Shown here: piece after piece, positions 40,401 to 54,700 of the stretch
Numbering within the stretch: position 1 is the first letter of the stretch
How the letters are laid out: each line of letters begins with the position of its first letter
From: Blastomussa wellsi
Lineage: Eukaryota; Cnidaria; Anthozoa; Scleractinia; Plerogyridae
Length of the DNA stretch: 64,000 bases
Reading direction: 5' to 3'
Assembly: GCA_947652115.1 (NCBI GenBank)
Contig: OX393571.1
Location: 14,905,860-14,969,859, forward strand
The notes under the pieces: model-generated
The model's database searches: none
What the model saw: only the letters and a program-made list of their open reading frames with translations
What the model was told of the DNA's origin: nothing
Translations under genes and position numbers: made by a program

Positions 40401-43400
40401 CAATTCCCAGTACAAAAACAGGAGTGTCCACCAAACGAACCGGGGGATTCTCCTTAACCGATTGTGCAATCCTAAACCCAAGATGCTGAAAGAAATGACG
40501 ACGAAAAGCAAAGCGGGCGAATCGTGAAGCCTCATCTCCAGTTGATATCCAAGAGCCACCCTAATAAGGCAACAAAACAAGACAATGTCTGACGACGACC
40601 CCTAAATTCTGTTGTATGGAGAGGCTATGAGTTTTGCTGGATTGGATGCTAGTGGATGATCCTTCAACATTTTGTCAGGGAACGGACCACGGGGAAGGAC
40701 ACTGTTGACATTGTGAGAATAAAGTGTGTAATTCTTTTTTCCAATCCACCACTGCATGCCTGATCCTAAACACTTGATATCGGAATATGTCCACACACTT
40801 GCACTGCAGCTTAAAATTACCCAGCTTTGTTTGAAGTATTAAGAACTTTTCAATCTCCATCCAAGCTCAAGGACTTTCCAAGATGGAAGCCTACATGTAA
40901 ATTCAAGGGTTTTTCAAAACAGCAAGAGCCATTGCAGTCTGGGGCAACAAGTGCCAATTTTGGGAAATCTTCATTGAAGCACACAAGGGGTTTCCGTTGC
41001 TAAGCAATATGACACATGTCATATTGCTTAGCAACTTCAGGATGAGCACTGTGGGCTTATACCGGAAACTGCAATCTTTGAGGCGGGATGTTGCCATCAA
41101 CCGCCACTTATTTTCCTCACTGATTGGTTGCATCCACAAATGTCACATACCATAATCATGTTGTGTCTGCCATCAAAACATGGTGATGAGAAGTCATCAT
41201 ACAGCATATGAGCCTTAAATTCACAAAAACCATTGAAATGATCTTCAACCCATTCCCAAACATTTCCAAAGACATCACAAAAACCAGCTTCGGAGGGTGG
41301 GTACATGTTCACAGGCTGAAATGAAGCACAGAATAACAATATTAGAACGGGTTATGATGTGTGTGGAAAGTAATAAGGTGTCTTTGCTTTGGTTTTTTTT
41401 ACTACGCTTCGTGATTGGCCACTTTCTCATCCAATCAGAACCAATCGTGACTCTAACATGCACGTTTTCCCTTGTACAGGTATTTGCTTCACGTTTTGAC
41501 TGGTTCACGGGACCGTCTGTCCATGATTGGTTTGAGTGATTACTTTTTGTTTTGGTTTTACGACACTCAATTGGAAACTGCGCTATGAACTAAACAAATT
41601 CCTTTTGTTGTGATGCCAAGATCCTTTTCATTGACATAAATTAAATTGAATTACTTCAGGGAAGGGAAGGTGTATTAACTATTACAGAAAGAGGTTCGCA
41701 CTTCAGCATTGGAGTGGGCCAGGGTGGGAAGCTAATTCAAAGTATTTGCAAAGCTTCAATGCATAGTATTTCTTTCTTTCTTTTCTGTTTTCATGTTTAA
41801 TTCCACCAGTCCCGTGCATATGTTACAAACTCAGTGTGCTTAGTGTAACAAATTACTAAATAAACTTACAGTTGGTGAGCCATAAGCCATGTTGATGTTT
41901 GCCTCAATTTTATCTTGGTAAATGATGTCAGAAACTGTTCCCTCTGAGGGAGATTTCTGTTAACAAGAGTAGAGTAGATGACTCAATTACCGAATACATG
42001 ATTCAGCGCTATACTGTACTGGAGAGAGATTGCAACAGTACTGCAATTGACTTTATAACATAGCACATGCGCTGGCTTTATTTGATTCTTATTGTTCCCA
42101 ATGGTATGATACATATAGATTTAACCGTGCCTTAAAGCAGAGCTCCACATTAATTGACTTGCTGGCTCTTCAAGGATCTTAGTTAGCCTCTGCCATATTT
42201 CGCTCATTGAATTATTATGGAAATTGTGTGGTGAAAGGAAGTCTTATTTGCATTGCTGAAAGTTGTGTCACTAGAAGTATGTTTTAATAAATTTATATAG
42301 CAGTTTCAAGGTTATCTGTTTAGTTTTGTTTTGTAAAATACAATATTGAAACTCTAGAATGTAAGCAAAAATAGAGGCGTGGCTGAGAAGGATCCTTCGA
42401 TAACTCGTGAAAATACCGGTACTCAAGCCTGCGAGCCAATGGAAACACTACCTGGTCAGCTCAGGAAAAGCCTAGGGTGTGGCCTGAGCCAGCCTAGCTG
42501 GTTGGAGAGTTAACTAACTTCCATTTAATACCTGAGGTCCACGCATGACGTGATGTTCAGCCTCTGTCGGTAGGCGGTAATCTGAACCCTTCCAGGCACA
42601 GAATGCTTTAGCCTCATGATAATTCACTTCTGCAGGCCAATCCATGGGCATATCAATCACTTCAAACACTGCACGATACCTGTTTGTTACAAGAAAAAAA
42701 TAAAGACTAGTTAGATTTAGCTTAAGCAGAGAGGCATCAGACTAATGGTTTTAGCTTTCTAGACTATGCTCTGGACCAAGAGGCCTGCAGAGTCACTGTA
42801 CTGTACAAGATACTGTAGTCTTGTACAGTGACCGATCCAGACTTCTTTCTAAGGTGGGGACCCAAAAAATGTTCCGGCCCTTCAGATCTTAAATTAAGGT
42901 GGGGGCCCAAGAAATTTCGGCCCTTCAAGCCTTAAAGTATGCTATGAGATAATGAGGTCATATTGTAAAATACAGTCTTGGACTTCATGACTTACTTGTA
43001 AAGGCATTCTGTCACTTCTGAGTGACCATTTGAAGTTACACCATTAGATTGCAAGCCATTATGATGAATACCATTCACAACACCATTGGATTCACCGTTT
43101 TGATAGCCATTCATGCTTCCATTCTCTTGTAAACTATTGTAATTGACATCGGTTTCTAGGTTACAGTGAGAGTAGGTTGCCAAATCTGCGCCACAGCCGG
43201 ATCTGCAGTTCTTTCCACAAACCCAAAAGCTTGGATGGTGCAGCTTGCGGAATTGTTTCCACCGCCAGCCTAAAATGTACATAAATTTGTGCAACTGAGT
43301 GGAAACAAAACTGGTTGAGTTTTATGCAGTTAATGTCACGCAAAACAGAAAAGACAAACGTGTATGAAAAGGCTGGGAGTAGCCAAGTGTTGTCCAGGAC

Positions 43401-46400
43401 TGGAGTGCTACCTGCTGCATGCAAGGCCAGTTGACGGGGCTAGATTAGTGTCACCGAGTGGCATGGAAGATCATTAAATGGGTGTGATAGAGAACAGCTG
43501 CTGGCAGCTGTGTGTCCCCATGCCAAGCTCCCAGAGGGTAGATAAGCAAGGGGAAGTGGTCGTGGCCATTGCAGCTCACCCAAGCTAAACGGCCCTGGCA
43601 TTGATTCAGTGTGGGATGGAAGGGTTGGCGCCAGCTACACTTGTCCCCATGATTCTGGAACAGAATCCTCCCGCACTGAGGCTGCTAAAAGAGCTGTTTG
43701 AGAATCAAACGGGTTTCCCCACTAGAATGGGCAGCATTCTGTTAGTAGCCTCAGACGAGATTCTGCACTAATTATTAATGTATTACAAAATTCAAAGTCA
43801 CAGAGCAGGCCGAGGGCCCAGTCCATGGTGTACCAAAGGTATTCAGGTGGCAGTACTTAGGTGTCCCTTGCTTAAAGCCATGGGTCAAAGGTCGTACAGT
43901 TCTGGGAGGAAGTGCAGCGCTGGTGGCAGGTAGCCATGGTTGCAGGTTCTTCCAGTATGGTAGTGCGAGGAAGATGAATATATCTTTCATAGGCATTGGG
44001 AAAGTCAGTTGAGCTAAACAGTAACTTCTGTTTATGCGCAGGCAGAAACAGCCATCAAATGGAATTTTTAACAGAGTTTAAATAACAACAAAGAGAGCAA
44101 GCATTGGCAGTCAGTAGGGTTTCCAATATGCACCTATGCCAGGATTCCATGGACTGAAGCTTTCACAGTGACAGCTTTTGAGCTTTGTTTTGCATGGAAG
44201 AATGTCTTCAAAACTGCTCCCCACCCCCCTCCTTCCCTCCCTCTTTCCATGGTGTAACCAGTGTGATGGGTGAACACCTGTCTTCCTTTCCGTGTGGGGG
44301 GGGGGGGGGGGAAGGGAGCAAGCTGGCTGCCAATAGTGGAAGTTCCTGTATGTCTCAGATACCCAACTTCCATTTAGTGATGTAGTTATTAATTATTAAC
44401 AGGGATTATTGAGTTAACAAGCAGATAAGTGGAATGGTGACTTGGATAAAGTGATGTGAATGAAGAATTTTCCAACACTGATTTTCGTCCGAAACTGTCT
44501 TACCACGGTAAAATGACAACTTTCAAATGTCGGAAATGTAAGGTTCCTTAAAGAAATTGTGCATTTAGCAAACACATTTTCACTTGCCTTACAGCTGCAA
44601 GATAACAGAATTCGATGTTGTGTGGGCAGAAACTTGAAAAATTATGTTTGAACTTCCCACATTGATTTATTTTGTCCATTTTTGACAATCAATCAGTTGA
44701 GAAGAAAAAGTAGGGGCCATCGACGATTTATCGGAGTAAACTGCAAGCAAAGTTAACGCAATGGCTTCTGGCCATGGCCCTTTCTCTGTAAAGATCTTTT
44801 GATCAGCACGCGTGCACTCAGTGTGTGATGTGGCGTGACATATTACGAGACACCAACTGCATGCACGGTAACAATGCGCATAAAAAATTAGAGCGAATTT
44901 ACTTAAGTGAACTTACTCTTGTACAGTTGAACTAAGGATATACAAATCCTCACCTTCCTTTGTCCAATACTTGCAATTTTCATAGCATCCATCATTCACA
45001 AACTCCAAGTATTCACGATTAGTAATCAAATACTTGGAAGCCTTGAAAGGCGGAACCCTGCGGATAAAATTGTCAAGTGTCACTTGCAAGCTTCTACCCT
45101 TAGTGTAATGATCACATCCACAAAACGATAATCAGGATTGAGAAATGAAATAATTTACTTGACCTTTCCGTAACACAAGATTCAAGATATTTCAATATAA
45201 TATTATTATTATTATTACAAAAAAAGAAGAAGAATGAAATTAAATTAGGCCATAATGTACACAGTTAATATTTGTGCGGTGTCCAAATTGGAGCAGAGCT
45301 TTCTAGCTAGGTAAATAAATAATGGCAGCATAAACATAAATATATACAATTAAATTAGCTGAATTAACAATTAATGAGGTGAGATTTCTTTTTCTCAAAG
45401 TTAATTAAAAGCAGAAGGGAGCCAGATTATTTTACTCAGCACCAAGCCAGCAGTGAATTCATCTTAATGGATTAATCAAAAGATGGCATTTCCATTCTTT
45501 TTAAAGGAACTAAATGGCAGACGCTTAATTTCAGGGGGCACAGATTCCCATATCTTGGGTCCAGCAAACTTGAAAGACGCTTTTCCAGAATTAGTTGATA
45601 TTTGCACTCTAAAAAAATTGAGTTCACAAGTAAATCTTGTATTATACCCATATGTACGCTTGATTCTGGGGTCAGAACAGCAGAGATGATATCTGGAATG
45701 CTATCACCTCTATTCATAATTTTATGTATAAGCTGGCTGCAGCATATAATTTTTTGAATTTAACATGGATCGGCATTCTCCCTAGTATGTGCAAAGAAGA
45801 TTCTTCGTAGGCATTTATTCTGCTTAGTTTGGAGACAATTCAATCTAGTTTTATAGGCACAGCCCCACACAATTATACCATAACTTAAATATGGATAAAT
45901 TAAAGCATAGTATATTTGTTTGAGTGTGCTAAAATTCAAGTAATATCTAAATTTTTTATTATCTTATTGTTTATATCTTGTATTTGAGGCTGCCAATTAA
46001 GATGCTCATCAATATTTTAATATAACCTTTTTACTCTATATTATCAAAAGTTATTATTGGATGGCATCTAAAAGAAGAAAACTCTGGAGTTGAAAATTCA
46101 AACAATTATCATGATTTCTGCTTCTAAGCACATAGCGTGTGCAGCCATTATTCCTCAAGGAAAAAAATGATGTCAACTGCCAAACAACACCGCTAATTGT
46201 GTTCCTGTATCTTGCAGTGCAGATTTAAATTTCACATAAATTATGGTTATGAACTCCGCTGACTTTGAACTGCCCTCGACTTTGAACGAGATTTTTGTCA
46301 TTATGGTTCAAAATTTGTGTAAAACGCAGCACATGTACAGAAGTGCACATGTTTAGTCAACATGTTAGATTCTGTTTTGATTATTATGGCAAACCCTGAG

Positions 46401-48701
46401 AATAAATTATGTTGCACATTTGTAGGTGAAAGCCGATCGTAGTTGATGTGTAACAGTGCAACAAATCAAAGCGCAGTCCCCAGATTCTGGACAAACAGAA
46501 CATGTTTAGCGATGCCGTTTCTCAGACGGCAATTTTTCCCCAAGAATAGATGGCTGCACACGGGTTACCAAGCCCGTTGAGGATTTTAAATGCACAAATA
46601 AGGCCGTGTTTACACTTGGGTATTTACCGAGGTAAACTTTTACTGACTAAACCTTGGTACATTTGAACAGTGTTTATACTGGCTCAAATAAACGAGGTAA
46701 ACCTGTCATCAATCACGATTACGATAAAATCGAATTGACCTCAGAACTGAGGCCATAGTACTGATGAGGCATCTGTGGCAGATATTGTTGATTGTACTGG
46801 TGTTTAGCGGTTGTTGCAGTGCATAGCGAAATGGCGAATACGTGGAATATGCATCTTCCCTGACGAAATAATACATTGAGAATAAATACAGAGAATCAAT
46901 GGAAATTGCAACAAGAAAGAAATTATAATGACGCGAACAAATTAGCAATACAACTATGTTAAATTTAACCTCTCGAGTTGTTGGTTGTCATAATGATTAC
47001 TGTCTGTTTTTTGCCATGACTCGCACGCAGATAAAAACAAACGTGAAAACCAAGTCGCAAAAACGTGATCGAATGAGACTGATGCAATCTGGATACCACA
47101 GGATGTGAAATGCTACGCGACCGCAAGCGGATATATCTGTCATCTCGACCTTGGTTACCGACCTAAACCATGCCTGATCGCAGGGTTAATCGAACTTTTA
47201 CCTTGGTTAACTTTCTATTGTCTCGGGCGATGTTTACCATGGTATTAGTTGGCGTTTTCACACACAAAATATTTACCTAGTTAAGTAAACTCCAAAACCT
47301 TGGTAAAATGCTCAAGTCTAAACACGGCATAAGAAACTATTATAATTATAATTATGATAATTATAATTATGATATATATGTTATTATTATTATTATTATT
47401 ATTATTATATTATCATTATCATTATCATCATTATTAATACATGGTGAAAGCAAATGAACCTTGTTATTTTGAAACAAAGATCCATTTACCAGCAGCAGTT
47501 AAATATATATAACACTGCCAATTAGACTCATCTGTGAAAAATTATGTCCTTTAAATCTAGATCCAAAATTTATTATAAATACTTTTAGTTAATATATATC
47601 TGAGTGGATTTGCAAGAATGAGGCCGCTAGGTTTTTGCTTGGACTTGGGCACAGCCCGAGGAGGCTTTCCGTCACCACTTGTTTGGTGAGGTGGCCCAGG
47701 GACAGGGCTATCTACTGGTGCATGCCTGGCCACTAGCCATCAAAAGCAGGGGGTGGGGAGGGTGTGGTTTCTGACTGGTTGTGCTAGCTTGGCTTTGCAT
47801 TTCTTCAGAATGTTTATGTGAATTTTCATGGTCTTGCTGGGCACTTTGCCCCAGACTTTAACATTGCTTGGGGCTTCCCTGTTGAGAGGGTGGCCTGCTG
47901 GTTTGCCAGTTGTCATGTGGGCTGGCGATGTGCAAATCCCAAACCATGGGGGGCAGGGGGAATTGCAGGTTTCTGTTGGTGTCTCAGGTTGCTGGGGCCA
48001 CGTTATTGCAAATCCTGTCAGATATACATGTAACATAATGATGTTAACAAACATAACAGAAAACAAACAATGCAACAAAATAACAACAAAAACAACTTAC
48101 AATAAACACATCATAATATAATTAGCATACAATTTTTATGTTAAACAAACAAAATAAGTAGAGCAAAACTAAAAACAAATTCAGCACTAATAATTAAGGT
48201 TAACTGCCTGAAACACGTCAAACAAAGTCAGTTATTTGTCTTGGAATCAAATTTACTTTTATTAATGATGACTCAGATTACAAAGGCAGTCTGAAAGACA
48301 CTTTGAAATTGTTGACAATGAAAAGTAATGTTTGACATTGCTGATCACGGTGTACCATGCACCGTTTTCACACCCAACTCACTTGACAGTCCACTTGCCA
48401 TACTCGTTGTCCCAGCCATATGATGGAAAGTTTTCTGGTTTCCCCATGCTCACAGCCCGCTCTGTTATTTCAATCAGCAGATTGGACAACACCGGATCTC
48501 CTGGTAGTTGGCATATATGTTACAAAAAAATGCTATTTGGTGTAACACACACTCGAAAATGGAAATCCCTTGGGAATACTATGTAGTGGAGGAAAAAAGA
48601 ATGATGAAAGCTAAAGGGCTGATAAAAACCAGTGTTTTCAGGCCTAGGAGCTTGGGCAGCAAGTAGAAATATTTCTCATTCTTGTCAGGTTTATGAAGAG
48701 G

Positions 48702-48732
<31 letters not shown>

Positions 48733-51700
48733 ATGGAATTAAAAAGGGAGCTCTTGAGGGATTCCAGGTTGAAGAAAGGGGATGTTCTTTAAAGGTGCCA
48801 TGTGAACACACTAAGCTTAGGTGATTCTTTGCAAAACAAAATAGCTATGAAATGTTACTAATAAAACTGGTACAAATAAATGATTGGAACCAAGAAAGAA
48901 TAACAAAACAAAATATTAATTCACTGCGGTCAAAAGCAACTTGATGGTCATACACAGAGCTGAAGTATGTTGTAGCTGAAATACCAGTACTTAAGACGGA
49001 TTCCGCTCAAAGTTCGAGCAATAAGTGCAAAAATTATTTACCAAATATCTACTCACAACACGGTAACTTTTTGAATACTATTTAAAACATCTCACTGTAA
49101 TTCATTTCCCTAGGTGACCCAGCAATCAAATCCCCACGCATTCTCCAGAAATTTAATGTCAAACTTCGTAAGAATGCTCAAAGCGTGTGTTATTGTGTTT
49201 TCAACTAACAAATATTACCATGCTATGAAATTGTTTTGGTAACTTTATTTTTGCCATTATTGCTCGAATGTTCTGCGGAAACATCTTAATATTCCATATA
49301 TACATTTTGAAATTGATTTTGAATGAAGTTGGAGTAAAACGTATACCGGTATGTGCATATAGTCACATTTTTACTAGTCGTTCAAGAATTGAGTGATTAA
49401 GATCATACAGTCATTCAAATGTTGACAATTAGACAAGTAATACGGTAACTGAAGTTTCACTGGTGAAAAAACATTTTATCTCGACAAATCACCAAACCTT
49501 AACTGGTCACCAGCCCTTTTAAATAAGATCAATCCTCAGGTCCATAAAAATTCACAACACTCACTCTCAATTGTTCCTATACCCTCCCAGTCATTGGAAA
49601 ACTGTGCTATTACAGTCCAAAACAAAAAACAAAAAAGATTTCTCTAGCTGTCACAACATTTCAGAAAAAATTAAGAAAAAAAAAATTAATTGTGACATAG
49701 AGTGGTTCATTCTCCCTCATTTCTTTTCTTAACAACAAAATCCCTGCACCTTGTCCAATAGCTTTCACACCAGGTAAATGGCACTGAACTGTACTTAACA
49801 ATAATTTGAAGTGGTGGAACAGATTGATACAATACTTGAAAACTTAGGTTAAGAACAAAATAAAAATGTATTGGGTCCTGGGTTGACTGAAATTTGTAGT
49901 CCCAGCCCATACCCAACAATAAATCAAGCTCATTAAACCCAGTAGAAATCAAATCAAATTCTTTCTTCAGCCCACTTTGTTTTAAATTAAGTCCCAAAAG
50001 ACTAGGATCATTTACCAAGTCAAGTATATCCAACTTAATAGTAATTTTATACCCTTTGCTGCAGAATGATTTACCCAGTTCGTCCCTTATTTTCACGGCT
50101 AACTGAAATCGCCTCGTAGTTTTGCAGTAAGCACATTAATACACGAGAACTAGGCTACGAAAATTGACCCTTAACCCTTTACTCCCCAAGAGTGACTCGT
50201 AGATTTTCCTCTGTCTAACGCCAGCCGATTTTACTCGTCAAAGGGAGACCCCTTGGGGCTTAAAGGGTTAACCGTGAAGAGAGTTTGGAAAGAAAAAGCA
50301 GCGAAAAATGGAGAATTCGCGGCAGAACCACACAGAAGTCAACTTCCGGTAACGTTGTTTTGAAACTTTGGATGACTAGTAAAGGAAAAGTTTACTGAAG
50401 GACAACACAAAAAATTTGAGGTAAGAACTTAGCATAAGTTTCAAGTTTCAAGTTTATTCAAGTTTATTTGTTTATCAGCATTACAATATGATCATAGTCC
50501 TAGGCGACCCTCAGTAAATTGAAGCATAATTATTCACTTGTCTTGTAATGTATGGAGCATTAGTTTTGAAATGTTTAAATTTCACCAAGCCGGTTTGTTT
50601 TAATAAAGAGATAATGAACCCACGTTGGCTTCACGTCTATTAAACCATCAGAGAGTAAAACAATACACACTCAAAACTATCTTGTACAGATGTTTGCCAA
50701 AGGAACCTAACGAGCAAACATGCCAGAGTCCCAACGCACAAATTTCTCAAATCTCGGAAAAAAATCGGCTTTTAATTTAAGAGTGGTTTGCTTTTATAAT
50801 CTGAAATACGTTCTTCTCCGCTGAATTGACAAAGTCTGTTTAGCCGGTAAGTCGCACACATCAAAAGCAATATTGAACAGAATGCACAATGGCAAGACAA
50901 AGAATGAAGTTAAAAGCAAAGACTACAATTGAGTAAATTAAGTAAATATTGACAAACAAGCTTGCTCTAGTGATTGGACAGCCTTTGTGACTATCCCACT
51001 CTACATATGGGATAATCACATATTGACAATCAAAGAGATAATGAACAATCAGGCCACAACTGATTGAAAAATACCTTAATTGAACTAAACATTTTCAACT
51101 GAAAACAGGCTCATTTCTTGTTGTGATAGACTGGAAAAATAACTAAAAAAATGCAATTGGCACAGCAATTCATCACAGGTTAACATTTGTAGCACAGTTT
51201 TCCTCTTAGAACACCCATTCGGATCCTCCCATCCCCTCCCCCCTCCAAATCTCCTTCCCCACCCCAGCCCCTCAAGCTGTTTCTTTCTCTTTCATTCCAT
51301 TCTTCATTGTTTATTTTTCTCTCTTCAAATCACATTCACGTCATTCAATTTCCATCTCCTTCCACCTGCTTATAGCTGTGATCATTATTTTGTCCCATGC
51401 CCAGTTAAGGCCTGAAAAACCTGGCAAGAACAGCTGGTGAATTTTAAAAGCTTTCCAAACTTAAATGAAAATTTTCAGCTTTATTTAAGCAGTTGGTTTA
51501 AAAACAGTCACAGAATTAATTCACCTAGACTCAATTGTTATACAAAAGTCAACTAGCTAGCTGGGTGTTATCTTGTATTGAGAGCAAAAATTTCACAATA
51601 CTTTCCGCCAAACAAGAAATAAACAGTCTTGCACAAGTTCCATTTCCTAATCATTTAAATATTCCAAGAGCAATGACCAGAGTGCATTTGCTTTGTTTTT

Positions 51701-54700
51701 TCTGTTTTAATTTTTTCAATCTGTCCAAAACATTATTTGAATGTGAAAAATCTTCAAAAAGTGCAGTGTATGTTTGACTTTGGAAAATTGAACAATTATG
51801 CATATTTGTGTAACCCAATATTAGTATTGAAAAATGGATTAAAAAAAAATAGCCAAATAATTATTTTCTGGTCAATTAGAAAGTAATTTTCAGGAATAAA
51901 TTCAATATTTATATTTAGGAGAAAAACTACTGACATTTGAGTGGTGTTTTCACATAATTAACAAGAAATTGATTTCTCTCTGCAGTCAATTGCAAGGAAC
52001 ATTTAGATCTTAAATTATTGTAAATGACCACAACTTCCATTATTGTACCTATTGATTTCCAGGAGTACAAATAGAGAAGGTCCATTTTTATGGGAATCAG
52101 AGAAGCACTTAAGGACTCGGGGGGGGGGGGGGGGGCAGTTGTCAAAGTGGTCCTTACCTTGCCCCTACCTCAGACCAATGAAATAAAGAACGTCTTAATT
52201 ATAACAAAACAGTGCAATCCCAGTGTAACAATCAAACTTTGCTGACCATAATATATCAGAAATTGATTAAAATGAATTTGTCAGAAAGAATTCAATAGGA
52301 AAATTGGGCTGGGTATTTTTAGTGGCAATAATTTTTAGTTAAACAATGTAGTCTTTATTGGCTCAAATTGACACTCCAGTAAATTGCAGGTTCCAATGAT
52401 GATTGTTACATTGGGTTTAAATTAATAATTATTTAACAATGTGTAGTTCCATTAAATATCCATACCTCCCTCATGGAAGGGATTTTTTATGAGACCCCCC
52501 ACCCCTCTAGAAATTCAAATTAAACTTCATACATTTCTTGAAATGTTTTGGTCTTTGAGAACCCCCCACCCCGCAGGAATTTCCAATCCCTTCTGTGGGG
52601 GGAGCAAGGGTATTTTCTGTAACTACACAATGCTGATTAAGGATCATTGATTGAACAACTAATTTTAAACTTAGCACTCTAGTTTACTAACTTCTTCTAA
52701 CATACAAAAACAACAAATTTTACATATTAATTAATAAATAATTATAACTTCATTTAATAAATTATTTTAACAGACAAAAGTCACTATGTATTTCTTATCT
52801 GACTAACCTCCTCAAGCTATTATAAATCCCCTGTAAATGTTTCCTCCCAAACCCTATAAATCTTCCTCTCATTTAATAAACAAAACAAAAGAAAAAATGC
52901 CTCTTGTGTAAGAAAATATTTACCTGTTGAAGCTGGCCCATTCTTCCAGCCTAGTGGCTTCCTAACAAGTTCAAGAGGCAGCTGACGAATCAAAACTGAT
53001 GTCGTCTCAAAGTGGACCCTGTATAGCAATGCCAAAAATTAGCAGGACTTATTAGAGCATGCATGTTTATTTAATATTCAAAAAAGCCAGTGATGGCCTT
53101 TTTCATCAGTCAGACTGTAACTAAATTGCTGGTTACCTTTCATGTTCAAATCCCATGAAAACAGCCCACTGAAAGTAAAAAGTGCAGTTAATAAGCAATT
53201 ATATCAAATTACATGTACACATGGATTTTCAATTTCAATTTCAATTTCTTTTCCTAGCAAATCCAACAACCATAATAATTATTGTTTTCCTTTTTTAGCT
53301 TGATGACATTTTGTCATACTACGAGGTGAAGGAATGGACCTCAATTGCACTCACTCACTCACTCACCCAACTGCAAGACTGCAAGCCAGCTGGATTAAAC
53401 TAATTATCCACAAGGTGGCTCACAGGAGCCTTTGATTATAACTACTATTAAAATTGGAGCCTTTGTGTCGTCTTGAATGACACTGAAAGGTTTTTCATGT
53501 GCCTTCAAAAACCTCTTGCTTGACTCATCAGTTTAAATTTTCACTGGAATTGACTTACCCATTTGCTTTCCTGAGAGACTGGTAATTCCAGTGGGGTATT
53601 CTCAATAATATCAATTACGGCCTCTCGAACTTTCTTACGGTATTCAGCAACTTCAGAAACCTTTGGCCATATGAAACTTCCTCCCATCCTGTAGTTCTCC
53701 TAAAAAATGTATACAAAGGAACAGCAAGGTAACTTCTGTCTAAAAATACAGACTGTACTAGACTGATGCATATGCAGGGGGCTTCATTAAATAAGCAAGA
53801 AAATTATTGAATGTTCTTATTTACATGTTATATGTTCTTACCGTATCATCCCACGACATTTCATCCACACCAGTCTCAAACAGAGTCTCAAAGCAGAAAT
53901 TAATCCTTTCCTAAAAAAATGATTTTATATCAATATTTTATTTTTGAATCAATACTGTATTTACATGTATGTATGTACAAGTCACCTCCGACCCAAATTT
54001 CAAAAAAAAAAAATGTTCTTAATTTTTGGCTAGCAAGTTAAAATTCAGATAAAAAATTATAGTCAGAATTATCCCAAAAAGTTAATCTCAAATTCATTTT
54101 AGAGAATTTTTTGTTCTTTCATGGATAAAAAATGCAGAACGAAATGTAACTGTACTATTTACAGTTTATTAGGGAAAAGGGAAAAGGCTCGTGCCAAAGG
54201 GCCCATACGGTCAGAATTTATACCAGTTCGGCAGCGTTAAGCAAATCCCCCTGGTTGGGATGCTAGTCCATTGCAGGGTTACCCCTAAGCAATATTTCGC
54301 TGGTACCCATGCATTTATACACCTGGGTGAACGGAAGCACTGTGAGAGTAAATGTTTTGCCCAACAATACAACACAATACCCCAGCTAGGGCTCGAACCC
54401 AGACTGTCTCATCCAGAGTCCAGCATATCATCCATTAGGCCACCACGCCTCCCACATGCAGTTTATTACACAAAGAAATAATATTAATACTTCCCTAAAA
54501 ATGTTAGTAGAAAAATGGAGAAATTAAAAATAAATGTCCCTGTTACATGACCGCTTGCTTTGATGAACTGTAATTATAACCATTATTATTGTGACGCACT
54601 CATGAACGAATAGAGAAAATGTTATTTGACAATTTATGCTTGCTCGTGAGTTTAGCATGCCTGCCACGAAGGGAAGTGCTTTACATTGAATCATAGTGCT

